From: Viola odorata
Lineage: Eukaryota > Streptophyta > Magnoliopsida > Malpighiales > Violaceae
Direction of reading: 5' to 3'
Length of the DNA: 64,000 nucleotides
NCBI GenBank assembly: GCA_963691705.1
Contig: OY829537.1
Coordinates: 21,080,078-21,144,077, forward strand
The notes beneath the pieces are model-generated. The model was not told where the DNA came from. It made no database searches and saw only the letters and a program-made list of their open reading frames with translations. A program made the translations under genes and the position numbers. Of the stretch, positions 1-11,802 are shown in pieces (the stretch's first letter is position 1; every line of letters begins with the position of its first letter).

Positions 1-1
1 A

Positions 2-525
2 GATGCATTATGGGCATACCGTACAGCATTCAAGACCCCGATCGGTATGACACTGTATCGGTTGGTCTATGGCAAGCCATGTCACCTCCCGGTTGAGATT
101 GAGCACAAGGCGTTCTGGGCCATCAAGAGGGTCAACATGGACCTGAATTTAACCGGCAAGGATCGTTGCCTACAGATTCAAGAGCTTGAAGAGCTTCGAG
201 GGGACGCTTACGAAAACTCCATGATTTATAAGGGCAAGACCAAAGCCCAGCACGATAAGCACCTCGTCCCCAAGACTTTCACTGTAGGGCAAAAGGTCCT
301 ATTGTACAACTCCCGTTTGTGAATTTTTCCGGAAAATTAAAATCCAAGTAGACGGGTCCGTACAAGGTCACTGCCGTGTTCAACCATGGAGCAATCGAGA
401 TCCAGAATCTAGACAATGGCGAACCATTCAAGGTCAATGGCCACCGACTGAAACCATTCTATGAGGGATTCCAGCCCACAACGGCCGAAGAAATGAGGGT
501 GGAAGACCCTGCACTCGGGACCTAG
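2..525 (+). pseudogene. pol: Integrase C-terminal end (element A pol)
   Basis: The frame enters from the left edge with the end of the integrase catalytic region (ALWAYRT, then [15 protein letters not shown]) and runs into the C-terminal GPY/F-type chromatin-binding module. It is closely similar to the last 170 residues of the element D integrase at 47123-48856. The gene is broken: near 318-322 an arginine codon is TGA, a one-base shift follows, and the conserved Trp of the KSKWTGPY motif is TAG (about 350). After that the frame is open to a natural stop at 523-525. RT, RNase H and the integrase core lie outside the window. Confidence 0.9.
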
Positions 526-1507
526 AATCAGGAAGCAACGTCGAGGCCCCGACGATAAATCAAGGCCAAGTGTGGGGAAAACCCACGAATTTCTAACCTT
601 TTCTCTCCCTCTGCTTTTAATTTTTAAGTTTTTCAATTCCGAGTCAAACTTAGTCCTCTATTTTCTTTGCACACTTCTTATCTTCCCCATGTATTTTAAT
701 TAGTTTTGTCTCCTCTCATCCACATTTAATTCCTATGTCCCCTTCTTTTCTTTTCTTTCCTTATTTTCAAATTGAGTCAACTTAGCTTTTTCCCTTCTTT
801 ATTAGTACTTTTTATGTTACCTAGGTAGTATTTATTAGTTTTATTTCCTTTCCTTTTCCTTTAATTCTCTTGTCTCCTTCTTTTAACCCCCATTTAATTC
901 CCTTTGTCTTTACCCACTTTCCCTATTCTCAAAATTCAAAAGTTGATTGCCTTTTTCTCTCCTTTCCGCAGGTGCAGGCGCATGCTGCCTTGGGAGCTTC
1001 TCGCCCTCTCCCAGTGCGCCACATGGAGGACGGAGATCGAGGAAATCAGATCTCCTCTATCTCTCCACCTTTCCGAATCCCCACTATTCCCACTACCCCA
1101 TGCCACCTCATCACTCCTTGGCACATTACCCAACCAGTACACCCTCCTCTCCTATCCACTCCCATCAATCAAACCTCATTTTCCATTTTCTCAAAAAATC
1201 AAAACAAAAATTTTTTTCCATCTTTTCTTTTCTCCCATGGCACGAACCAACCTAGACCTAAACAAACCCACTACATCTCACTCATTCACTCCCCCCTCCA
1301 CAGCTTCCCAGCCGCCAAAACAGCCACCAGTCGCCGACCAACCACCATCATGGTTTCAACCCATCTTCTTCCCATCCCCTCCGACCTCCACTTCCTCAGA
1401 ATCTTTCCGATCAGGCTCCGCCGGATCGGAGATCAGAGGATATCCAGAACTGCGCTAACTCCGATCCTGACATCGAAGTCATCAGCTCTAAGCCACCGAC
1501 GTCCACC
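526..1507. other. Noncoding spacer between pol and env-position ORF (element A)
   Basis: Pyrimidine-rich DNA with long T and C runs. It corresponds in place to the G-box-rich spacers of D (45981-47122) and E (54009-55060) but lacks their CACGTG repeats. Open frames at 870-1511 are low-complexity Pro/Ser/His strings without family similarity. The word TCGAGGCCCCGAC at 541-553 is one of the dispersed element A words. Confidence 0.6.
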
Positions 1508-3311
1508 ATGACAAGATCTGGGTGTGTCGTCTGTCTCCCGCCAACCACAACCGCCGGCAACAAGGCTAAGAAGAAATCCGGGAAGAAAACGGCAGAGAGG
1601 AAAACGGCGACGGAGAAACCCAAGGAGTAAACAAAAGTGATTCCGGTCAACCCCGAAGAAGAAGAGGTCGAGTCGTTGGGCTCTCTCGGCCGCAAAGATG
1701 AACTCGAGTCGGACGTTGAAAACAACGAGGAAGTCGAGGCAGAGGAACCTGCAACCAGTTCAAGCCTTAGAGAGACAAGGAGGGTAGAGAAGGAAAACTT
1801 GGACGCAGGAGTGGATCAGTGGTCTGAAGAGGAGGACAACCGGGATCCGATTGAGGCAGCCAAGGAAATACTTAGGGGAGTTAAAGCAGGGATTCAAGAC
1901 CCCGATCAGGACGCTCAAGGTCCCAAGGACACGGAGGTTGAAGAGGTGGGAACCGAAACAGCTGAAGCTGAGGTTGCTCCACCTAAGCAGCCCAGCCCTG
2001 AGAAGGAAAAAGAGAAATCGTCGGCCAGAACGGCAAAATCGGCCTCAAAAATGTCGGGCAAAGCGGCAAAGACTCTGACCTCTAAGACTGCAGCTGCCAA
2101 GAAGAGGAAGCTCTCCACAGCAGAAAAGGGAAAGGAGAAAGCTCCAGAGACACCAAGGAAAGCCTAGAAAATAGTAGAGGACTCACCATTCGAGACCCCG
2201 TCACCCACTTCCGCTTCGGGACCCCGAAGCCACCAACGTGTAACAGCTGACCTTCGTACTTTAAATGCTTTTGTCAAATTCCCTGATAAGCCATCACTAG
2301 ATAGGGCCAGCCTGTTGAACAAAAAGGGGGTAGCCCAATGTCCTAAGCTAGATTTGGAATTTTACACGAAGCTGGGTATTGGGTCCCGAATCCGGGAGTT
2401 GTTTCGGAGGATAGGATGGGACAGCTTATTTCTGATGGATCAGCCTATATATATGGAACTCACCTTGGAGTTCTTTGCTAGTTTTTGGTATGATGCTGAC
2501 AAATTCAAGCCCAAAGGGAAGCAGGGTCCCGATCTCGCTGCCAAGGAATGCATTAACTTTAGGTTGGCAGATAAGTGGCATCCCATGTCTCTAGATGATC
2601 TGAATGTGTACCTTCGCTTCGTCCGCCACGATGAAGTGCAAAGGGAAGAATACCAGAATACCTTGACCACCATTCCAGCCAGTTTCGATAATAATGCCGC
2701 TCTTCGGGAGCTCACTGGCAACCCCAAGGTAGTGTTTGACTCTGGCAACGCCAAAGCCCATGACATTCGGGACCCCGTACTCCGGATCTTGCAACGCTTC
2801 CTTTCCATTGCCTTCTTAGGAAAGTTCGGGAGCTGTTCTTCCTTTGGGCAATGCACCACCAGAAGAGAGTCAACCTCGGGTACTGGATTGCCACCTCAGT
2901 CTATAAAGTCGCAAATGCCCCCCGGGTCGCTCTCCTGTCCTCGGGTCCATCGTCACCAGCTTGGCCTCGCATCTGTATACCTTGAAACCCAAGGATCTGA
3001 ACCTTCACCAGCATCCATCGTCCTTCAAGATCCTAGGTCTCAAGACCCTGGACATGATGGGATTCCTTTGTGTATCTGATGGTGTTTTGAGTTTCCATGC
3101 AGATAATAAAGGCAAGATCGAGGGGAAGTTTGAGTACCCTGATCCCTCAAGGCCCCGAGCCCAGACTCGCACTCCCGATGCTACTCCAAGCCACGCAACC
3201 AGTTCTGCTGCCCCTCCTCAAGGTCCCGAACGAGTGCCCACTGATGACACCACACACCGACTCATCAATGCCATCCTGAGTACCAACCGCGCAATCTTGG
3301 TGGAAATTTGA
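1508..3311 (+). pseudogene. Env-position accessory ORF, broken (element A)
   Basis: Homologous to the intact 501-residue ORF of element D (44475-45980). Shared landmarks in order are TRSG near the start, a charged Glu/Lys-rich region, then the conserved domain with GIGSRIRELFRRIGW, FKPKGKQGP, RLADKWHPMSLDDLN and RELFFLWAMHH. I chose the ATG at 1508 because STMTRSG aligns with STITRSG of D. The frame is broken by TAA (1628-1630), TAG (2165-2167) and a frameshift between about 2815 and 2830, after which the third frame carries the rest to the stop at 3309-3311. The domain is the 'putative plant transposon protein' type common in Athila elements. I see no signal peptide or clear membrane anchor, so envelope function is not supported. 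The role is unknown. Confidence 0.8.
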
Positions 3312-5053
3312 GCCCTCACGATCGAAGTTGCACGCAGCAATCTCCCTCCTTCTTGATCCCGAACAATCTTTCTCATTGCCCCTGCATGGGTTGATCAAAT
3401 ATTTTCAAAACTACTTTATGTTTTGTTATTTATCAACTCTATCTTGAACTGCTACCTATTTTGTACCCTTCTCGCATTGAGGACAATGCAATGCTTCAGT
3501 GTGGGAGGGGGTTGAACTGCTAGTATTTCCTATGTTATACATGCTTTATTTATTAGTTTATTTTTCCTAAGTTTATGCATGAATCTCTTAGTTTTCGGAT
3601 TTTTATCTTTATTTTGCTGCCCAATTTTTGAAAACCCCCAATGATGGACACACACCTGACTTGTGCACATAGAATGAAAATGCTGTCTGAAGTCAAGGTC
3701 TCGAATATTTCATTCTTTGCCTGTTGTACCTTATATCTGCTTCAAGACCTAGACACCAGTAGTCAAGAAATAACACCTTGTGAGCATTTGAGCCTTCATG
3801 CCTATATTTATTGTTTAAGTGAATGCATGACTAGGTACTGGCTGGGTTTGCATGATATCCATGGGTGTAGACACGATTAGACATAGGAAAGCAACAAAAA
3901 GATTAAGTCTTTGCATCAAATTGTCCTCTCACTTTTTTTCTGTTCTATTTCTTTCATCTTGACCCCGATACCCCTCTTTTTCCTCCATTCTAACCATTTG
4001 AATTTTCCTTGATCTTTCTCTTGGCAGGTGAGCAGTGTTGTTGGGAGCACTATAGAGGGCTAGACTAGACAAATGAAGCAGCAAAAGCAAAGTGTGGGGA
4101 TCCCACAAATTCAAGGCCCCGAATGTTGGCACAAATTCAAGACCTCGAAGCTAAACGAAGAAATCAAGGGTAGAGCAGAACAAAAAAATCACCTCCCATC
4201 CACAGCAAAACACAAGTGTGAGGAAGTGAAATCAAAATATCCAGCCCCCGGAGAACAAGGTCTCAATCCTCAAACAACCCAGATCTCTCTCTCTCTCTCT
4301 CAATTCAAAAAAATATATATATAGAAAAACAAAAATATAAATAAAAGAGAGAGAGAAGAGAGCAAGACCGAATCATGAAAAAGAAGGAGGAAAACCAACA
4401 GCCAGCGTCCATTCAAGGTCCTGAGCCAAGGTCCCGAGTGAAGAAAGCAAAGATCCCCCTCGAAGAAGAAGAATCTAGTTTAGCTTTCACCCTCAGCAAC
4501 ATTGTCTCACCATCTCGATTCTTTCCTACCAAGGAAGCGTTCTAGGTTTGAGTTGGTTTCACCACCTCCTCATTTCACTTCTTTACTCTCCCTCTTCTCC
4601 ACTTTTTCTTCTCATTATGCTTCATTCTTCCACTCCTTCCATTTCCTCTTATCATTTATTTTCCTTACTTCCCCTTCTTGCCCCCGATGCGGAGTCTTTT
4701 GATTGCTAGATTGCCTATGCATGTGTCTAATGTACTCGGATTGATATGCAAACTTGGTTTTGTTATGCGTTTTCTGCATAGTAGAGTGTTTAAACACCTA
4801 GCCCTGTTTAGGAGTGTGAGTGCAAACACCGATCCATGTGAGGACTGCTGGTGAATAGGCTGATGTGGAAAAGTCTTTTCTTAAGGGTCCTTATCCTTCT
4901 GATCTGATGCAGGTGTCCATCTAGGTAAAGTCTGTTTTCATTTAAGGTCCCGACTATGGGAAAGCATACTTATTCTCTGTGCCATGGTTTGGTGTGTTTG
5001 TTCTATTTTGGGGACTGTTTTAAATTTTGTGAATGCTCGAGGGCGAGCATTGG
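3312..5053. other. 3' noncoding region of element A
   Basis: No gene. It is colinear with E 55250-56825: the blocks around GCTTCAGTGTGGGAGG (3492-3507), the hydrophobic-looking short frame at 3641-3880, the 'CTTGACCCCGATA' site near 3960, and CGAGGGCGAGCATTGGGCAG (5037-5056) all have counterparts in E. Several copies of the dispersed A word lie here (4111, 4412, 4430, 4945). Confidence 0.7.
4284..4361. repeat. Microsatellite cluster (TC)n, (AT)n, (GA)n
   Basis: A (TC) run at about 4284-4301, an (AT) run at about 4312-4322 and GA-rich DNA at about 4346-4361 in the 3' noncoding part of element A. The TC and GA runs could pair in RNA across the AT run. Confidence 0.85.
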
Positions 5054-5069
5054 GCAGTATGGGGATATT
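5054..5069 (+). promoter_or_regulatory. Polypurine tract of element A
   Basis: GCAGTATGGGGATATT directly precedes the LTR and aligns with GCAGTGTGGGGGAATT of element E (56826-56841). It is the plus-strand priming site for reverse transcription and is weakened by mutation. Confidence 0.75.
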
Positions 5070-6855
5070 TTATAGCGTGTATTTATGCATGATTTTCCCC
5101 CTATTATTCCATTGATTTAAGGCATGATTCTGCTAATATACCATTGTTTTCATTACTATTGCAGAATTGGCCTAAAAAGGGAGTTTATGCAAAAACATGC
5201 GTTTTTGGAGCATTTAGTGAGAATTCGAGCTTCAAGACCAGAGTCGAGGTCCCGACTCCAAAGCAGCGTTCAAGGTCCCGAATCAGATTCTCCATTCGGG
5301 CCCCCAAAGGGCAAAGAACGACATTTCCACGTGTCCTCTTGCCAAAGCTCCTATGTGATCCCTCTAACGCCTTTCTGAGAATTCTGCACTGATCACAAAA
5401 TACCTACCCTCTAACCATTCCAGATCTTGAGCCCAATCCAAACCTGCCAAAGCTGGGCAAATCAGACCTTGACCTCCAGCTTTGTGCTTTTCAGCTTTAT
5501 GCTTTAGGGAGCATGGATCCATTGTAATAGGCTTTCCTTAAATGCATTTTGTCCCTAGCTAGGGCTGAAGATATTTTTGTGCTTGGAGCTCTAGCCTATA
5601 AAGAGCATCCAAGGAGTAGTTTAGGATCATCTATCATCCATCATATCATAGAACACTTCCTTAGAATTAATTTAGTTTCTTAGACTTCTCTCTAGTTTAT
5701 CTCTCTAGTTCTTGTTAGCAATCTTCTCCTTTGCCACCGGGTTTGAAACATTTTCGGTTTAGTAATAAGTTTTCTTCCCTTAATCTATTTCTTTACTTGT
5801 TATGCTCTCTTTAATTATTATTTATTTTCGTTCAAGCATGAGTAGCTAAATCTTTAGTTCTTAGCAAAGGTAATTCAAGGGTTGCAAGGGCAGATTCGAG
5901 GCCTAAACGTGCTGAATATATTCTTGCTGCCATATTTAATTGCTTATCATTTTAATTACAATTTCGCTTGGAGTAATTAGAGGCTTGATCAACTGATAAT
6001 TTCTATGAGTGAATGTTGTCATCTATGTGATAAATATGGAAGGAAAGTTGCATGGAACAAGTAGACATCTATCTAGTAGTAACTGTGCTGAAATGGTCTC
6101 GACTAGATATGGTGAGTAATTGATTAGAGCGGGGTCACGAGCCTGACAAACTGAGGGACCTTTAGCTCTAGCTGTGCCTTTTCTTATCTTCATAGGCAGT
6201 CTGAATATGGCCCTCCCGCATTCGTGCCTGGAGGGATGGCGGGCTGTCAAGACTACCTCATATGTGGAAACGGGGGGTAGTTTCTCTTAAGAGAAAAGTA
6301 GGGGATATCCGAGGAATCTGGTCCCTATGTCACTTCTATGATTGCATGAGTAGAATATTTATGCGCTGATGACAATCGGGCCCCCGAATGCAACCTAAGA
6401 ATACCTTTTGCTAAGAACTTTCTCTATCTGATTTATTGTGCTTATTTCACTCTCTGTTTTATTATTCTGATTTGTTCACTGATTTGCTATATTTTACCCT
6501 TCGGGACCCCGAACCGACAACTCAAGGTCCCGAATACAGCTTTCTTAGTTAGAATTGTTAGCTCTAACTCTCTCTTGATTAATTTGAGTAGTCAAGTAAA
6601 ACCCCCCATGTTTGTTACGTTTTTGTGTTTTTGTTTTGTGCTTCCATTCAAGACCTTGAATCAGTTTCTCTCCATCCAACCCTTGAATTCTGTTTTGTTT
6701 CTTTTATTGTTTTATTTTATAATCTAGCCTTATCTAGTGTAAGTCTTCACCAATCTCTGTGGATCGATCCTCTTGCCACTGTCTTCAATCTATTTTATTG
6801 CATGTGATAAGTTGTAATTATTTGTTTGATCGTGCCCTCGACAAGCGCGTTATCA
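5070..6855 (+). repeat. 3' LTR of element A (about 1786 bp)
   Basis: It starts after the polypurine tract by alignment with E; the expected TG is TT here. It ends in TTATCA at 6855, next to copia coding sequence. It contains a TATA box near 5595, a GC-rich hairpin (6211-6235) and a perfect palindrome TTTCTCTTAAGAGAAA (6281-6296) that also occur, in the same order, in the D and E LTRs. Confidence 0.8.
5595..5603 (+). promoter_or_regulatory. TATA box of the element A LTR
   Basis: CCTATAAAG lies about 525 bp into the LTR. The E and D TATA boxes are about 380 bp from their LTR starts. It is the likely core promoter for genomic RNA in an intact copy. Confidence 0.6.
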
Positions 6856-7352
6856 TCTGACCTCCCATCCAGACAAGATGACCAAGCTCAATATAACCTG
6901 AATTATCGTCGGCTTAACCACCGGAGAAAAGGTTTTATCAAAATCTATGCCCTCTTGTTGATGGAAACCCTTAGCAACTAAGCGGGCTTTGTAATGCTCC
7001 ACACTGTCATCCGATAAGCGTTTGATTTTAAACACCAAGTGACACCCCACAACATTCATAGACGAATCAAACGGAGTCAACTGCTAAGTACCATTATTTA
7101 TCAAGGTGTCATACTCGGCGACCATAGCAGCACGCTAGTGAGGGATTTTATTTACGGCGGTGAATGTCTTTGGCTCTATCTCGGAGGAAGGGACGATTGT
7201 GGTATGGTGTAGGAATTTGGGGTTTGGGTGGCGTGTTTTTTTTAAAGTCATGGGATGGTTACAGGTTGGAAGGAAAGTAGTGGTAGCAGCGTCGCTTGGA
7301 TTAGGTTGGTGGTCTGAATGGGAGGTAACAGGTGGGTTTTGGTGGACGGGAT
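6856..7352 (-). pseudogene. pol: Ty1/copia polyprotein remnant (integrase-RT junction)
   Basis: Read on the - strand, the frame gives the copia RT entry with [34 protein letters not shown] and TFSPVVKPT, stopping at LSGWEV where element A begins. Before this, toward higher coordinates, are the weakly conserved Pro-rich linker and a degraded AMVAEYDTLINN-type segment with a Trp-to-stop change. Both ends are cut by other elements: A on one side and the X LTR on the other. So this is the oldest sequence in the window and the target of two independent insertions. Confidence 0.88.
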
Positions 7353-10300
7353 TGTCGCACCCCCTTTTTTGTTAAATACGAGTAAAGGTTTGGGACGGGC
7401 CATAATGCCAGACAAGCGTTGGACTTGTCTTAACATCATGCAAAATGAAGTCGCCACCCTAATTTTCTAAGGTTTAGGGAACCTACTCGTCATGGCATAA
7501 AAATAAATAAACTAAGGCACAATGGTCTAAACCAAAGAACAACGGTTCGAGGTCGTATTTATGGACTTGGGAAGGTGTTAGGCACCCAAGTCACATCCTA
7601 AAAAGGTTACCGGTATGTGAGGTGTTTTTGAAAACATTTTGAACATGTAATTGGGGCCCTTAAAGGTGACGTTACATCTTAGCATTCGGGACTTGTTATT
7701 TCCGTTTGGGTTCGAGGGATAGGGTTACCATTTTTTCTCGATGCTAGAGCGGACGTTCCCCCCTTATCATTGGGCCATGCATGACTTAATTATTTACTAC
7801 GTGATTCTATCATAGTGAAAACTAGCATCGTACCGATTAATGTATGCTTATATGGTTGGCATGGCCTTTGAAGCCATCATGCGTGGCATTTAACAAAGAA
7901 ACAATTGATCTCATGGTATAAAAGACAAGTGTTTATAAACATGGCATACATGTGAGATTGATTTTATTTGTTTTAGCAATCTTATATGTTAGGCATACGC
8001 ATAGGGTGGTTTTAACGTTTTACTAGGGTGTCATGCATTCGATGCGGTTTTAAATAAACATGCAAGGAAATGTTTTAAGGTAAACTTACCTTTTGGAGGA
8101 ACCACGATTTAATCGACAATTGACATAAATACTTAGGTATATACAAGCATACACGATTTTTAACTACTAAGCTAATTATTACAAACCACAATTCAAAATA
8201 ATAACTACTTATCTAATTATTACAAATTGGAGGTCGGAATAACTATCTAAGCTAATTATTACAACAAGTGAAATGGGTAATTAATTATTACAACAAGTTT
8301 AGCAATTAATTATTACCGCATACACGCAATTAGAAATAATTGACAATTAATTATCACATCGAATGCATGGAAATAAAGCCTACTATTCTAATGGGCCGGG
8401 CTAGGCTCATACTTGGATTTCTAGTTTTTTGGACGATGTGCATGCAAACAATATTTATGGAAAACATTAAAGAAAACAAAAAAGGATAAAACGTACTTTT
8501 GAACGAGGATTTAAAGCTTTAACCTACAAAGCGAGAGTGTTAGCGAAGGTTTGAAAATAAATAAATAATAAAGAGCGCATGCAATATTTATTTAATTTGA
8601 CAAATAAATATTTAAATAAACATGATAAACAAATAAACATTTTATTTCATGTCAAATAAATAAATAATTGAACATAAGAAGCAAGTAAACAATTAATTAG
8701 ACATGGCAAGTAAGTAATCAATTAGTTCATTTATTTCATATGAGCAATTTATAATAATTTAAACATGGCATAATTAATATTCGATTTATTTATAACATGC
8801 AAGCATATTAATCATTTCACAATAATTTAAACATGGCATGTGGTACTATTATCAAGCGAACATGCGAGTATTTCATATGACTTGAATAGTGCACAAAAAG
8901 TATACAAATAATCCATACGATTTAAATATATCATTTGACATACGAACATTTTAATATCATTTAAACACAAAAATAAAAAGCATACGAATATTTTACGCAA
9001 TTTAACATGTTATAAAAGCATACGAATATTTTTTTATTAATTTAAACAAGTTATCAAAGCATACGAATATTTTTACAAATTTGACGAAAAATAAATGGGT
9101 CGGGCCCCACATAGGAATTTTTGGACATGAAAAAATGGGCTTGGAATTAATCCAAGCCCAAAACAATTTAATTAAAATAAATGGGCTTGGCAAAGGCCAA
9201 GCCCATCACCTTTCTAAAATGCAAAACAGCACCAGTAGCCTTCTTCTTCCTTTTTCTTCTTCTTCAAAACCACAAAATCCGACCAGAACTGACCCAAAAA
9301 TTACAGTAGCAATGGCAGCAACTCAAGCAAGGCAAAACAACAACTTTATTAAATGAAAACAGTAGCCAAATTTCACATGAAATAATAGGCTAATTAAAAT
9401 GCATATTAGGCTAGTAATTACTCAAGACCACGTACAATTAAATTGAAGCAAGGGACATGTAATTAGCATGAAAACTAAGCATGTGAGGCAAGTTTAAGCA
9501 ATTAATTTCATGCTTTAGAGACAAAACGAAAATTTAAAGAGAAGCTTAGTGAGAGAGAGCTTACTGTCCAGGAGAGAATTTGGCTAAGAAGGATGAGCAA
9601 GAAATGGAGATTAAGAGGAGATTTTGGTGCCCTTATTTCGCTACATGAAGGTGTGTATTTATAGGGAAAATCTGGAGTTGGTTTGGAGGGAGCTTGTGGA
9701 TGCAAAGTGGCGCTTGGTTCGTCGGTGAGCTGGAGGGTGAATAGCGAGCTAGCTAGGTGAGTAAGTTCAGGTATGTGGCTGGGAAGAAATGGAACCTTCT
9801 GTTGATGGGAAAGGAAGGGATGGGCATGTGCAAATCTTTGAGCTTTGGCATTGAATGCTCGCGGTTAAGGAGGAAGATGATGATGAAAAGGTGATGGTAG
9901 GGGTTGAAAAAGGGTGAGCCGTTGATTTGGCTTTAAAATGAGTAAAAATTTTGATCAAGCGGCTGAGATGAGGGCTGCTATTAATGCATATTAATTGTGG
10001 CACGAACGATATATTTTGGTACGAGCGAATTTGTACGAAAGTGAAAATAAATTCGATCCAAGGGAAACACAATGTGCAGAAAAATAAGACAAGAAAACTA
10101 GTGTACAGTAAATAAACGAGAAGTTTGAGTTAACGTATTTATTTTCTCTTTCGGAATTGTCAAAACGTTTGAACGCAAAATAAATGTCCTTACGACAAAA
10201 ATTGAACGAAACTGAACGAGGTGGCGTGAAAGAGAAAAATAGTATGTAATTATCAATTAAAGAAATTACGCGTTCGAGCCACGGTCCGAGAAAACTTACT

Positions 10301-10664
10301 CGGGACCGAGAAAAGTTCGCGTGAAGACAGTCGAAAAATACGAAAAACTAAAAAGGCCCGAAATGACATGGAATATTAAACAAATTAGCCTAGGACCAAG
10401 AATTGATAGAAATTTGGCATCGACGAGCTATTAAATGTGGTAAACATAAAAATACGTGAATGCGTTGACGAAAACCGAAAAATACGGTTTAGTCGAAAAT
10501 ACGAGAAAAATACGAAAAAGTCAAAAGACGTGAAATGGCGTGAAATATTAAAACAAATAGTCCATGATCAAAAATCGATTGAAATTTGACGTAAACGGGC
10601 TATTAATGCGACATGCAATAAAACGAAAAAAGTTGTGACGTAAGTCAAAATTCGGGTAGCAACA
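7353..10664 (-). repeat. 3' LTR of element X (3312 bp)
   Basis: It runs from TGTCGC to GCAACA, near-perfect inverted ends. The first 68 bp recur at 63933-64000. A polypurine tract abuts the right end, which fixes the - orientation. It is AT-rich and includes degenerate repeats of CTAATTATTACAA (8170-8340) and CATACGAATATTTTT (8980-9075), and GGGCTTGG/CCAAGCCC palindromes at 9130-9210. No coding sequence was recognised. Confidence 0.9.
9656..9664 (-). promoter_or_regulatory. TATA box in the X LTR
   Basis: On the - strand CTATAAATA lies in CCCTATAAATACACACC, about 1 kb into the LTR in element orientation. It resembles the CCTATAAATACCCC promoter of element B and the solo LTR. Confidence 0.6.
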
Positions 10665-10678
10665 GTTGCCCCCTCTTT
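10665..10678 (-). promoter_or_regulatory. Polypurine tract of element X
   Basis: The - strand reads AAAGAGGGGGCAAC directly before the LTR start TGTTGC. It is the plus-strand primer site. It overlaps the stem-loop at 10674-10730. Confidence 0.85.
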
Positions 10679-10730
10679 ACTGTCTGATCAAAAATACAGT
10701 GTAACTGAAATTTTTGATAAGCAGTAAAGA
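10674..10730. other. Two-step stem-loop beside the X polypurine tract
   Basis: TCTTTACTG (10674-10682) pairs with CAGTAAAGA (10722-10730), and inside it ATCAAAAAT (10687-10695) pairs with ATTTTTGAT (10710-10718). Bulges of 4 and 3 nt separate the two perfect 9-bp stems, with a 14-nt apical loop. Confidence 0.8.
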
Positions 10731-10808
10731 CTGTTGCCCTAAGTCTTTACCATATTTTGAATACATCCTGACCGGTTGAGATATGGGATTGTGCATGAAT
10801 TGAAAGCT

Positions 10809-11802
10809 ATAGTCGCTCATGGAGGAGGAATAATTAAGCAGAAAAGTAGTCGCTCAAGGAGGAGTAGTTTAGATATAATATGTAGAAAAGTAGTCGCTCA
10901 AGGAGGAGTATTTTAGATAGACTGGAATTTTAAGACATGAAAGTAGTCGCTCAAGGAGGAATATTTTAGATATAGTATGCAGGAAAGTAGTCGCTCAAGG
11001 AGGAGTGTTTTAGATATAGCATGCAGAAAAGTAGTCGCTCAATGAGGAGTATTTTAGATAGACGGGAATTTAAGACAGGAAAGTAGTCGCTCAAGGAGGA
11101 GTATTTTAGATAGACAGGAAAGTAATCGCTCAAGGAGGAGTATTTTAGATATAGCATGCAGAAAAGTAGTCGCTCAATGAGGAGTATTTTAGATAGACAG
11201 GAAAGTAGTCGCTCAAGGAGGAATATTTTAGATAGACAGGAATTTAAGACAGGAAAGTAGTCGCTCAAGGAGGAGTAGTTCAGATAGACAGGAATTTAAG
11301 ATAGGAAAGTAGTCGCTCAAGCAGGAGTATTTTATATATAGTATGCAGGAAAGTAGTCGCTCAAGCAGGAGTATTTTAGATAGACAGGAATTTAAGACAG
11401 GAAAGTAGTCGCTCAAGGAGGAGTATTTTAGATATAGTATGTAGGAAAGTAGTCGCTCAAGGAGGAGTATTTTAGATAGACAGGAATTTAAGATAGGAAA
11501 GTAGTCGCTCAAGGAGGAGTATTTTAGATAGACAGGAATTTAAGACAGGAAAGTAGTCGCTCAAGGAGGAGTATTTTAGCTATAGTATGCAAGAAAGTAG
11601 TCGCTCAAGGAGGAGTATTTTAGATAGACAGGAAAGTAGTCGCTCAAGGAGGAGTATTTTAGATATAGTATGCAGAAAAGTAGTCGCTTAAGGAGGAGTA
11701 TTTTAGATAGACAGGAATTTAAGATAGGAAAGTAGTCGCTCAAGGAGGAGTATTTTAGATATGGTATGCAGGAAAGTAGTCGCTCAAGGAGGAGTAATAA
11801 TT
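10809..11802. repeat. Tandem repeat array in the X 3' region, about 22 units
   Basis: The core AGTCGCTCAAGGAGGAGTA recurs about 22 times in about 990 bp, a mean spacing near 46 bp. Two spacer types alternate: a short one around TTAGATATAGTATGCAGGA and a longer one around TTAGATAGACAGGAATTTAAG. This gives a higher-order pattern. The array lies between integrase and 3' LTR, where Ogre-type elements carry hypervariable tandem repeats known to seed satellites. Long open frames through it (10966-11512, - strand) are by-products of a repeat without stops and are not taken as genes. Confidence 0.92.

Larger units (their letters stand above)
1..6855 (+). mobile_element. Element A: Athila-lineage Ty3/gypsy retrotransposon, 3' portion
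   Basis: The left edge cuts this element inside the integrase. The order is integrase C-terminus, long spacer, env-position ORF, noncoding 3' region, polypurine tract and LTR, which is the Athila layout. The integrase end and the env-position ORF match those of elements D and E in this window, but the DNA is well diverged, so A is a separate family. The coding parts carry several stops and frameshifts, so it is a dead copy. The right end at 6855 abuts a copia reverse transcriptase, so A inserted into that older element. The matching left target-site duplication lies outside the window. Confidence 0.9.

Noticed and set aside
870..1511. Overlapping frames in all three + frames of element A
   Set aside because: Pro/Ser/His-rich strings from pyrimidine-rich spacer DNA; no family and no equivalent in D or E.
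10966..11512. Long - strand open frames (SDYFPVLNSCLSKI repeats) through the tandem array
   Set aside because: They arise because the 46-bp unit lacks stops in some frames. The unit is not a multiple of three, so the frame changes meaning from unit to unit.
10809..11802. CRISPR-like pattern of a conserved repeat with spacers
   Set aside because: The spacers are two recurrent types, not unique, the genome is a plant, and no cas gene is present. It is a retrotransposon tandem repeat.
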